Assembly (NCBI GenBank): GCA_030267965.1
Contig: BRYA01001101.1
Span: 1-21,398 of the forward strand
Direction: 5' to 3'
Length of the DNA: 21,398 nt
Source of the DNA: Triparma columacea
Lineage: Eukaryota; Sar; Bolidophyceae; Parmales; Triparmaceae
The notes under the pieces were generated by a model that was not told the origin of the DNA, searched no databases, and worked only from the letters and a program-made list of their open reading frames with translations. Shown in pieces: positions 9,301 to 18,114 of this stretch. The translations under genes were made by a program, and so were the position numbers. Every line of letters starts with the position of its first letter. The first letter of the stretch is position 1.

Positions 9301-12069
9301 ATGCACAAGCTCAAGCTGAACAAGCCGGGCCCGCCCCGGAACAAGGAGCGACGAAAGTCTTTTGGGTCATCCCCCGGGCTGCTCGGAGTGGCGAGACCCC
9401 AATCGGCACAGCAGCCGACCTCCTTGCGTTTGTTTAATCAGTTGAACAGTGCAAGGATGCCAACAAGCGCACTAGTGACAAGACCAACGCCAGCTAACTT
9501 GCCATCAGGAGAGCCTCCGGGGAAGCTAAGGCAGCGAAAGAGCCTGGGGGAGGTGCCCAGGAAGGCTGATGAGGGGGAGCAAAACTATTCTCGCTTGGAA
9601 GAGGCAAAAAGGAGGAGCCAGGAGGAGCAGCAACGCATCGACTTCTACAAGGCGAATAATCTCGACGAAGAGGATGAGGCCCGAGCAGTCGAGATGGACC
9701 CTATGTACTACGAAGCTCCTCCATACCCCAAGGAACTACTAAAGGATGAAATTGAGGAGGAGGAGAGGAGGAGAAAGGCGATCGACGACCAACGTCGTAA
9801 GAGAAATCGGAAGTTGAGTATCACAGACACGAACAAAAAGATGGTATCGCAGATCCTGGCCAATGGGCTCGTGGAGGGGAGGAAAATCTGGACCGAGGAG
9901 GAGATTGTGGAGAGGGACCTTGACGAGACTATTGATGCGTTCAGGAAGAAGAGAGACACCGAGAACTGGTCGAAAAAGAAAGGGGCTAGAGGTGGAGTCA
10001 AGGGGACGGGAGATACCTTGGACGCGAGGATCGGAAGGGGGCAGGAGGGGGCGAGGGAAAAAATTATTGTCGTCCATGATGAGGACTTCGATCCTCGGAG
10101 GAACATAGAGGAAGATGACGTTGGGGAGGAGGTAGGAGATGGAAATGGTAGGCAAAGTGAGGGGGGTGGGATGGGAAAGGAACGGGTTTACAGGGAGTAT
10201 AGGCACTCCTGGAGCAAAACGAGCTTGATTGAAATGGCTAGGGATGCAGAGAAGGAAAAACAAGAGGCGGAGAAAAAGAAGAAGAAGGGGTACGAGGGAC
10301 TGAAGATGATATTGAATAAAGAAGATCCAATGAAACCGATCTTGATGGACGAAGAGGGGGCGAAGGAGGAGGGGGGCTTGAAGAAAAGGAGGGCAAGGTG
10401 CGTGCGAGTATTGGAAAAGCTGTAGCTCGACACTGGAGCAGAATTGACGACGTCCAACATGCTATATCTCCTCCTCACTTCTCATCGTCATACACTCGTC
10501 GCAGGAGAAAGTTCAGCACGGAAGACAGGATTTTAGACGAAATGGTCATTGAACCTGTCATTAAGAAGAAGGAAGACGATAAGGTTAAAAAGGAAAGGCT
10601 TAGCTTCAAGAAAACGTTGAGACGGAGCTTCAGAAGGAGCATGGACGCCTTCTCAAGGTTCACTGGCTCCACTGACGAGGACTACAGGAAGATATACGTT
10701 GAAGACCCAGCAATGCATCCCATGAACCAGCCTCCCCAAAGGGAAGCCTCGACAAGGTACAAGGGCCGACGGAGGCCCTCGCTTGAGGTACAGCCAAATC
10801 TGCGCCACCTCCTGCCCAAGGAGGAGAGGGAGAAGCTTGACGCTATGGACGGAGGGATGGAAATAGGAAGAGGGAGAGGGGAGGAGAATGCAAGAGGTAG
10901 ACGAAGAAAGAGCAGGCTATCGTTTGACAACGCAAAGCTGATGATGAAGACGGTAGGAAATTTCATCAAGGATATTACTGAGGACAAGGAGAAGAAGAAG
11001 GCCGAGCATGACAAGTTCGTCGCGTCAATCAAGATAAAGCTATTTGTTAGCAGGATAATTAGGAGGACGAGGCGGAACCTCGCAGCCAAAAAAATTCAGA
11101 CCTGCTGGAAGGAGTACAGGCACGCCGTCATCGTGGAGAGGTGGATGATTGCTGCAGGACTGGACAGGAAAGACAGGATAAGGAGGGAAACGGTCGAAGG
11201 GAAGATCAGGATGAAGGAGGAGAATGACAAGAAGATTGCAAAGAGGGCGGAGAGGAAGGCAGCGATAAAGGCGGCGCAGAAGGCACCGGGGGGATACGTC
11301 AAGCCACCCAAGGGGAAAAAGGCCAAAGAGATATTGATTATTCAGGTGAGGGAAGGGGGGGAGAAGGGGGCTAAGGGGGGTTAGAGGGGTTAGGGGGTCC
11401 TGAAAGTATTTGGATTTTTGTGGTGTTGAGCGCGCTATGGGGTCCTGTTCCTCCCCTCGTTGACGCCATATTTCATACACTCACTCACTGCATACACACT
11501 CTCCACAACGCAGGGGTGGAAGAAGAAAGACGACGCCTTGATGTTAGCGATCCAGTACAAGCATGGGCTTCCGTCGTCTTGGACCGACCCGCTTATGGAG
11601 TACTTCACGGAGCACTGGGATACAAAGCCGCCAAAATTGGTATTCAAGCGCATTGAGCTGCTATACAACAGTGATGTATTTGACGAAATGACGGATGAAT
11701 ACTTGGACTTGCTTACCGACGAGGATAGGGCTAGATACTGCCCGGGATTCGGGACGGCGCAGATGCTGACAAACAAAGACAACTGGGGGAGGACGGATAC
11801 CGACTTTGACTACAGAAACCGGAAACAAGGAGGTGAGGAGTGTTCAGGAGAGGGAGAAGGAAAAGAGATAGAGTGAGAGAGAGAGAGAGAGACTAACAGA
11901 CCTCGGTATCGTTCTCCCTCAACTCGTTGCAGGCAAGTTCATACGGAAGTTCGAAAAGGTGGCCAACCAGGAGGACAAGTATAAATACAATGAGGATGGT
12001 GAGATGGAAAGCGACGAGGAGGATGTGACGAAGAGGAATAATCCGATTTCAAAGGTCAAGATTGGATAG
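9301..12069 (+). CDS. Basic, charged IQ-motif protein of unknown function
   Basis: Four exons, 9301-10397, 10505-11345, 11514-11832 and 11933-12069, give about 797 aa ending in TAG at 12067. Phases agree at every join (2, 0 and 1 leftover bases). Donors are GTGCGT, GTGAGG and GTGAGG; the last intron has a GACTAAC branch-point-like string at 11891. The first in-frame ATG is at 9301; there is an in-frame TGA at 9241 and no ATG between. The protein is very rich in Lys, Arg and Glu. A single IQ-like motif, KIQTCWKEYR, lies at about 562-571. A better conserved-looking globular part (about 647-752, GWKKKDDALMLAIQYKHG to the CPGFGTAQML region) follows it. I do not recognise the family. It follows DRC9 on the same strand after 164 bases, so an axonemal or cytoskeletal role with calmodulin binding is a guess from context. 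Confidence 0.8.
11350..11397 (+). repeat. G-run cluster in an intron of the IQ-motif gene
   Basis: Directly after the donor of the second intron (11346-11513) lie at least six runs of four or more G, including GGGGTTAGAGGGGTTAGGGGG. Spacers are short enough for a G-quadruplex on the sense strand. The last units resemble telomere repeat with an extra G. Confidence 0.75.
11871..11893 (+). repeat. GA microsatellite in intron 3 of the IQ-motif gene
   Basis: A GAGAGA run of about 20 bases within the 100-base intron 11833-11932, just upstream of the probable branch point. Confidence 0.8.
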
Positions 12070-12115
12070 TTGGGGGGGGGGATGGTAATTGGAATTTGTT
12101 TCATAGTGTAAAATG
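12070..12115. other. Convergent gene end, 46 bases between stop codons
   Basis: The plus-strand IQ gene and the minus-strand UGGT gene end tail to tail with only 46 bases between their stop codons, including a G run at 12072-12081. Their 3' UTRs must overlap or be extremely short. Confidence 0.8.
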
Positions 12116-15100
12116 TTAAAGGTCTTGCTTGACGTTTGCAGCACTGGTGGGTGGGCTTTCATCTGGCGCATCTGCTATGATCCTCTTGACCCTCTGGTCG
12201 AGCTCATCCCAGCTTTCCTCAAAGAGATCCCCGTGGATGATCCGCCTTGCCATGTCAAGTTTGGGTTCCTTCGTGAGCGGGCTGGCGCACAAATCAACCG
12301 TCTTGGCCTGGGGCTTCGTCTGCGTGCCGCACCACGTCTCGCACCAAAGCCAGCTGACGTCCAGACTCTTGATCGGCCAATCGCGGGAGACAAAGTTGGG
12401 AAGATCCTGGTCCAGGTTTGAGAGAGAGTTGTGATCCGCCGAGAGGGACTCGTAAGTCGCACGGAGGTGGTCCCCGACTAGGTTGGCGCGAAACTACGAA
12501 AAAAAGCAAAGGGAGAGAAGTTGCGTTAGTGTTGGGAATCAAAGGCTGCTTCAAGTTGACCATTCTTACCTTTATTAGGTCAATGACGTAAAGGGCTGAG
12601 ATGTGATAAGGGCTGTCACCTAGCAGCTCCTTCCAGTACCCTTCCCTCCAGAATTGGAACCCGAGGGTCTCCTCGTTAGTCTCACAAAAGGGTGTGTAAG
12701 CCCAAACCTTGCCTTCGAGGTCTTCGTCCCATAGCTCCCCGATGTCCGTCCTCATGACCTGGTCGGCATCGACGAAGATGATCTTCTCCAAGTCCTGGGG
12801 GAAGAGAACGTCAAGGAAGAGGATCTTGAAGCCCCAGATTGTCCGCTGAAGGTCCGTTTGACCCCTGAGCCACGAGGGCCACGTGTAAGACACAAACTCG
12901 ACCTCGGCGCCTATTCCCGCAACCAACTTAGACACGTCCTTCTTGAATTGCGGCGAAAGGTAGTTTTCGAGGAGCCAGAACTTCACCTTGCGCTTGGTGT
13001 TTGAGGTCACAGAGAGGACCATTATCTTGAGGAACCGCTCGTAAAGGTGCCCAGTGGCGAGGGAGAACACGTGGACGGTCGAGTCATCAGAGGTGGTGGG
13101 TGGGGAGGTTTGGGAGAGTGGGGTGGCGGAGGGGGTCGTTGATCCCTTTGGCCTTACAAATTTTTTCAGGGCACTCCAAATTCCCCCCTTTGATTCCTCC
13201 GTGTCTTCCCCATCCCCTCCACTTCCGCCCTCCTCCTTCTCAACTCCCTCCACCGCCTCCTCCACAATTTCCTCCCCCCTAACCTCATTCTCCTTACCCT
13301 TCTTCCTCCTCCCTTTCACCTTGACCCAGCCCCCGCCCCACTCCTTGATCTCAACGACCTCCTCAACCTCCTCGTACACGCCCTCCCCCCAGCTTCCAGG
13401 CTTGAGCCTGATAGTGTAGTTCCCGCCACTGTTGACCTTGAGCTGGAAGTAACCAACGTTCCTCATCACCACGGTGTCGTCCACGATGACCCCGTCCCTC
13501 ATGGCGACGAGCTGCGAGGAGTTGTGATTGAGGCAAGAGGGTTAGACGTTTATAGTTGTTCCCTTGCGCCATCGCTTTTTTTTTTACGCCAAACTGCTTT
13601 CTCTCACCTGAACCCCCGCGCTGGCTTCCGGCTGCCTCCCCCCGTAACCCATAATTCTTATATCCTCGTCCTCGTCAACTTCATCGAACATCTGTCCATT
13701 AACGACGAGTTTCCTGATCCCGTAGACGACCTCAGCCTCCTTGCACCCCCCGTCCTCCCCCCTAACGCACGCCAGGTTGTCGGCGTCGACCTCCCCTCCC
13801 ACCCTGCTCCACTCAGTGTTCATAGCCGTCCTAACCCCGGCAGTCACGACGCCCCTGTCGGGAACGTCGACGACGACACTACCGGAGGGACCGGCAATCT
13901 TGTAAATCCTGGTCAGGGGGACGGTGCGATCGTTGTAGTCTGCCATCTCGGGGGGCTTGGGAGTGTAGAGGACTGTCAGGTCTACCGGCATGTGCTCGAC
14001 GGCGAACTGGAGGAGGGGGAGGAGATTCTGGGCGGCAAAGGTAGAGGGGTCAAGGATCACCGTGACGGAGACGCGGCCGTTTGTTACGTGGGGAAGTCCG
14101 GAGAGGGAAGATGTGAAACCGACGAGCTTGAGGCTGTGGGGACGAGCGAAATTCCGGAAGGGGCTGCGTTAGGGGTCAAGTGTTGTGTGTCGTATGTATG
14201 TTTAAATGTATCCGATCCTCACCTGTTGACAAGCTTCTCAATGTTGTCCTCCATGTAGATCCTCTCCCCCCCCCCCCCCTCATTCTCCACGTATTTAGCG
14301 ACCTCAGTCGTGACGTCCCACACCCTTTTATTCTCCTCTTCGTCCTCTCCTGCCCCACCGTTCTTGACATCCTTCAGGCCAAGACCCTTCCTGACCTTGC
14401 GTTGGAGGGCGGTGGTTTTCATCCATACCGTAGAGATCATTTGCAGGATTAGGGAGTCGTCGCCGGAGGCAGCAGCCGATAAGGAAGACGCGAGATCACG
14501 AGAGTAACCATTGAAGGTAACCTCAGAGCCAGACACGTACTGAGAATGAGCGAGGTGACAAACAGTGAAGTGATGAGTTCGTTGGCGATCACGGCGGCGA
14601 AATTTTAGCAGGGTAGCGCGAATTTGGAATTCGTGAATTAGTTTTAGTGTGTGACAAAAAATATCAAGTGTCTCGAAGAAGTCCCCCTCCCCTTTCTCAC
14701 CTCAACATTCCCCACATCTTTCCCCTCCTTCCACTTGTTAAATACCTCCTCCACATCCTTCCCCACAATCCACCCCCCTTTCCCTTCTTCATTGACCTTA
14801 ACGATTCCCTCCCACTCGTCGTATATCTTCCTTTCAAGTCCTTCCCTGTCAGCTTTTTTAAGTACCTTACTAAGCACGCTTTTCCTCCCTTCCTTAACTT
14901 CCCCCGTCATTACCATTTCCCTAACCCCTTCATTAGCTAGAGAAAGCTGAGAGTATAAAGAACGGACGCCGGAGGAAGGGAGGGAGGCGAGAAGACCGTT
15001 GAGATAACAGGAACCGAGATCCCAGTTTCGGGATTTTATTACTGATGTTGAATTCATGTAACGCTGGGTTATGAAGGAGGAGAGATCGGAATCGATTGCC

Positions 15101-16917
15101 TAGATGAGGGGGGGGGGGTGAGGGGGAAGGGGGTTTAGTTTAGTTAGTAATAATATTTGTGTGAATGAAAGTTGAGGTTTCTCCAGTATCTTGTCTGTGT
15201 GTATGTGTGTGTATGTGTGTGTATGTGTGCGTATCATCCTTCTATAATCTCACCTCTTCATCCTCCTCTCCCTCCTTTCCCCTCTCCCCCTCCTCTTCCC
15301 TCTTTTTCCCCCCACAGTATATCCTAACAATCCTCCCAACATCAGGTGTCCAAATAACGTCCACAAGTCCTTCCGCGTCATTCCTCTCCGTAATACCATA
15401 GTTCAACACATGAACCAGCAGTCCCCCAAACTCAACTTCATTAGGTTTAGGCGTTACAGCATCTACGCAATTATACCATCTACCATCAACCATCCCCTCC
15501 TCTTCTTCTTCATCACCGGCGATGTATCCAACGCGTATACCACCATTCTCCCTTATCATTCTAACAATACCTTCCACCCCAAGCTCCCCTGACTCACCAC
15601 CACCTATACGACATACTACTGTAATTAGATTCCTATTAACATCCGGAACCTCACCACCACCGGATAGATAGTTGGTTGAGTATTGTTCGTTGTAGCTTTG
15701 CAGTAAAGATTTACCCCGACCCTTTCTGTGTTTCTCGGGGGTTTTTAAATACCGTATACTTGAGCCTGTATTCCTATATACATCATACCTAATTGGTCCG
15801 ATTGGATTCGTAGATAATACTTTATCAAGCCTTCTATCCATACCCCTTTTTTCTAAATCCCTTAATCGAATACTCTCCTTTTCTAAATAATTAAGCACAT
15901 CCCAAACCCCGATATTCCTGACCTTAGTAATCCTAGGATCTTGATATCTAGATGCGGGGTATTGTTCATCACACCATGGTACGGGTATACCTGATATGTA
16001 TATAGAGCAGTCTGTTAATCCAAGACCTGAAGATGACATGTAACGTGTTAATAGGGTGGCGTTTTGGGTTTGGGTTTTTGGGATTGTTAACGTTGAAGAT
16101 GGTGGGAGGTTTCGGTAGTCTGATGTTAGGTTAGTTAGAAGTGGGAGTGAGATTTGTGATAATGTTGAGGGTGTGGGGGAGGGAGAGGAGAGGAGGAGGT
16201 AAAAACCTATTAATCCTATCTCGTCTGGGGGGAATTTGCGGAATAGATTAGAGGTTTTTGAGGTTGGGGAAGGTGGGGAGGTGGAGGAGGAAGGGGTGGA
16301 AGAGGTGGATTCAAAGTCTGCGTTGTTGTATTCTGTGTTTTTGCCTTTGAGCTGTGTGACGGTGGTTTGTGGGAGAGAGAAGGAAGGGGAGAGAAGGAAG
16401 AGGAGAGAATGAGAGGAGAGAGAGATGTGTGTGTGAGTTTAGATTGGTTTCTAAATGTGACTACTGACGCTATTTTGCCATCTTATTTGTGTGATTTAGG
16501 ATACTGTTTGAATGTCCTTAAGCGAGTCTATATCAACTTGCCTTCTAATTGCCTCCTAACACTACTTACCTCAATCCCAAAGTATCCCCATCTCTCAACT
16601 TTGTCGTGTTCTTCTTCATTTCCCTCTCTCTCCTCCATTTCCTCCCTCATTCTCTCCCCCTTTTGTAGACTTCGTTCATAATATTCAGTAGCACTAACAG
16701 CTTTAGCACACTCTGGATATCCAATGTAGTTATATTTAAATGTATCCCATGGAGAAACAGGAGAAACGGAGGATGAATGAGATGACACATTTAATATCTC
16801 TAAATCTACATTACGTGAACATAAAGATAATGGAGAGATTATTAAAGATACATTTAAAGGGAATGACCTTACGTAAGGGAATATTAAGCACGCAATCAAG
16901 AGATGAGCTGAAAACAT
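12116..16917 (-). CDS. UGGT: UDP-glucose:glycoprotein glucosyltransferase, ER folding sensor
   Basis: Seven exons on the minus strand: 16570-16917, 15254-16351, 14701-15099, 14223-14539, 13608-14133, 12570-13511 and 12116-12493, giving about 1335 aa. The enzyme re-glucosylates N-glycans on misfolded glycoproteins in the ER so that lectin chaperones rebind them. The GT24 catalytic domain (about 1042-1330) is intact: FSLATGHLYERF, the DAD metal/sugar site at about 1144-1146 within IFVDADQVMRTD, YTPFC, YHISALYV, SNLDQDLPN and WLWCETWC. Upstream, GYFGIE joined across intron 1 to LKGKNTEY matches the family GYGVEL-x-x-K-x-x-EY block. The N-terminus MFSAHLLIACLIFPYVRS looks like a signal peptide, and the C-terminus KQDL resembles an ER-retrieval signal. 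Typical family members are about 1500-1600 aa; this one appears to lack most of Trx1 and the Trx4 domain. The start and the exon 5 acceptor are the least certain points. Confidence 0.93.
14134..14222 (-). other. UGGT intron with two possible acceptors
   Basis: From the GTGAGG donor at 14222, acceptors at CACAG (exon starting 14133) and CGCAG (exon starting 14163) are in the same phase. The first gives an 89-base intron with a CCTAAC branch-like string about 35 bases upstream. The second gives only 59 bases and adds ten residues. I prefer the first. Confidence 0.6.
14266..14279 (-). repeat. Fourteen-base homopolymer inside a UGGT coding exon
   Basis: A run of 14 C on the plus strand reads as G14 in the coding strand of UGGT exon 4 and encodes part of the ENEGGGGER segment. 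Frames on both sides fit the gene only at this exact length (modulo three). The run lies in a non-conserved loop. Confidence 0.85.
15195..15236. repeat. GTATGTGTGT microsatellite in UGGT intron 2
   Basis: About four imperfect copies of a 10-base GTGTGTGTAT unit lie within intron 15100-15253, which also carries a G run near 15108-15118 on the plus strand. Confidence 0.85.
16367..16437. repeat. Purine tract in UGGT intron 1
   Basis: A nearly pure GA stretch on the plus strand, followed by a short GT run. It forms a long polypyrimidine tract on the UGGT transcript, just upstream of the CACACAG acceptor at 16352-16358. The intron (16352-16569) is the longest in the window at 218 bases. Confidence 0.75.
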
Positions 16918-16989
16918 TCCACAATCGAAAAATGGAAGAGGAAGGAAGTCGGAGCGGAAGTCAAGGGAGAAAAGGTGTGCAAAAAAAGA

Positions 16990-18055
16990 ATGATAAAGAG
17001 GGAAGGATATGAGTCTTTCCGTGGCGTCAAAACCGAACAGGGCGCAAAGAGGTTAAAGATTGAGCTCCCCAATGTGTATTTTAATGAAAATCAGGACAAT
17101 AGCTGTAAAATTGAACCTTGCTCAAATCCTGATGTTGCAGAATTGATGGAGAACACCACAACCAGGAAGACCACTACCACCACCAACAGCAGGAAGGAGA
17201 CCACTACCACCACCAACAGCAGGAAGGAGACCACTACCACCACCAACAGCAGGAAGAAAACCACCACCAACAACGCAGGCAAAGATCCGCAGGGCCGCCC
17301 TCAAGCAGAAGAAGGAGGAGGACGCGCAGGCGAAGATCCGCAGGGCCGCCCTCAAGTCGAAGCTATTATTAACAGCCGTTACCACATGATGGCAACGCGC
17401 TCGACTCCCCACCCCCCCATGAATACCGTCTCGTTCATCAGAGCACAAGATCTTTTGCACAAGGCGCTCAAAATCGATACGAACATAGCAGGAGGATCTC
17501 TCAGATTCAAGAAGGTGAGAAGTCACCATGGTGGAGGCTGCGGAGAAATGAACGGAACAGCACGTACGGTACAACACAAACGGGCACCGTGCACTCACAA
17601 TTCCTCCCTACGTTGCCGTAGTTGCTGGGGGAAGCATGGGCGACTGACGCCCGCTTTAGGTTTGGGATTGACATCGTTCGACGCGTGTACATTGGAAATA
17701 AACCTGGTTTCGCCAAGCATGGCTTGGCACTCCTCCTCGGACTGCCGACAAGGAAAAGAGGGAAGGTGAAAGGGGGGAAGATCGGGAAAAACCACAATGG
17801 GGTGAGGTTTAAAAGCAGGTGGGCGGGGTGGACACACTTCTCCTTACACACCACCCCCCCCTCCCCCCCCCTCCCTCCCTTCCCTCCTGCCAGGTTTGGT
17901 CTCTTTTGAAACAAATTACTCGCGTCGAGGAGGGTTTGAAACAGCTCGTCCAAATTGAGTTGGAGAATCCCAGGAGAAAGAAAGGAAGGTCGGGTCCGAG
18001 AGCACGGGGAGTCCATAAGGGGGGGGGAGGGAGGGGACAACGAAGTCAAGGTTGA
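16990..18055 (+). CDS. Small spliced gene of unknown function, 5' end unresolved
   Basis: The 3' part is well supported: an exon ending at 17514 (GTGAGA donor), exon 17622-17765 (48 codons, GTGAAA donor) and exon 17894-18055 ending in TGA, all phase 0. They encode ...LHKALKIDTNIAGGSLRFKK, LLGEAWATDARFRFGIDIVR..., and VWSLLKQITRVEEGLKQLVQ... followed by a basic Gly-rich tail. I do not recognise the protein. The first exon is ambiguous. An open frame runs from an ATG at 16990 through Thr-rich repeats (TTTTTNSRKE), giving about 276 aa in all. In a second frame the same DNA encodes a 17-residue helical repeat (QAKIRRAALK...), which could join the downstream exon through an intron of about 85 bases ending at ATCAG near 17441. 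The gene is head to head with UGGT (72 bases) and tail to tail with the channel gene (59 bases). Confidence 0.5.
17169..17265. repeat. Minisatellite, 30-bp unit, about three copies
   Basis: The unit GACCACTACCACCACCAACA plus GCAGGAAGGA is repeated three times with almost no divergence; the last copy ends in GCAGGAAGAA. Because 30 is a multiple of three, both open frames keep a ten-residue repeat: TTTTTNSRKE in one and a Pro-rich PLPPPTAGRR in the other. Confidence 0.9.
17275..17357 (+). repeat. Direct repeat, 51-bp period, two copies
   Basis: A segment of about 30 bases beginning GCAGGC occurs at 17275 and again at 17326. The copies differ at one base (AAAG versus GAAG). In the frame reading QAKIRRAALK the difference is synonymous; in the other open frame it changes Lys to Glu. 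This favours the helical frame as the one that was under constraint. Confidence 0.8.
17854..17889 (+). other. Long polypyrimidine tract before the last exon acceptor
   Basis: The intron 17766-17893 ends in a tract of C runs with a few T and the acceptor CTGCCAG. It is a typical, though unusually C-rich, acceptor region. Confidence 0.6.
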
Positions 18056-18114
18056 GCCTCGTGAGTGTGTATTGTATGCATATATTTTTTCTTGAAACGC
18101 AAAAACTTTCATTA

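Noticed and set aside
14134..14163. An additional in-frame UGGT segment from the alternative CGCAG acceptor.
   Set aside because: It would need a 59-base intron, shorter than any other here, and would consume the likely branch point. Kept only as an alternative.
17169..17265. Short regularly repeated DNA that could suggest a CRISPR array.
   Set aside because: The units are contiguous without spacers and the genome is eukaryotic; it is a minisatellite.
17122..17598. A minus-strand open frame with Gly-rich repeats.
   Set aside because: It is produced by the 30-bp minisatellite read in reverse; the plus-strand exons downstream have consistent splice sites, this frame does not.
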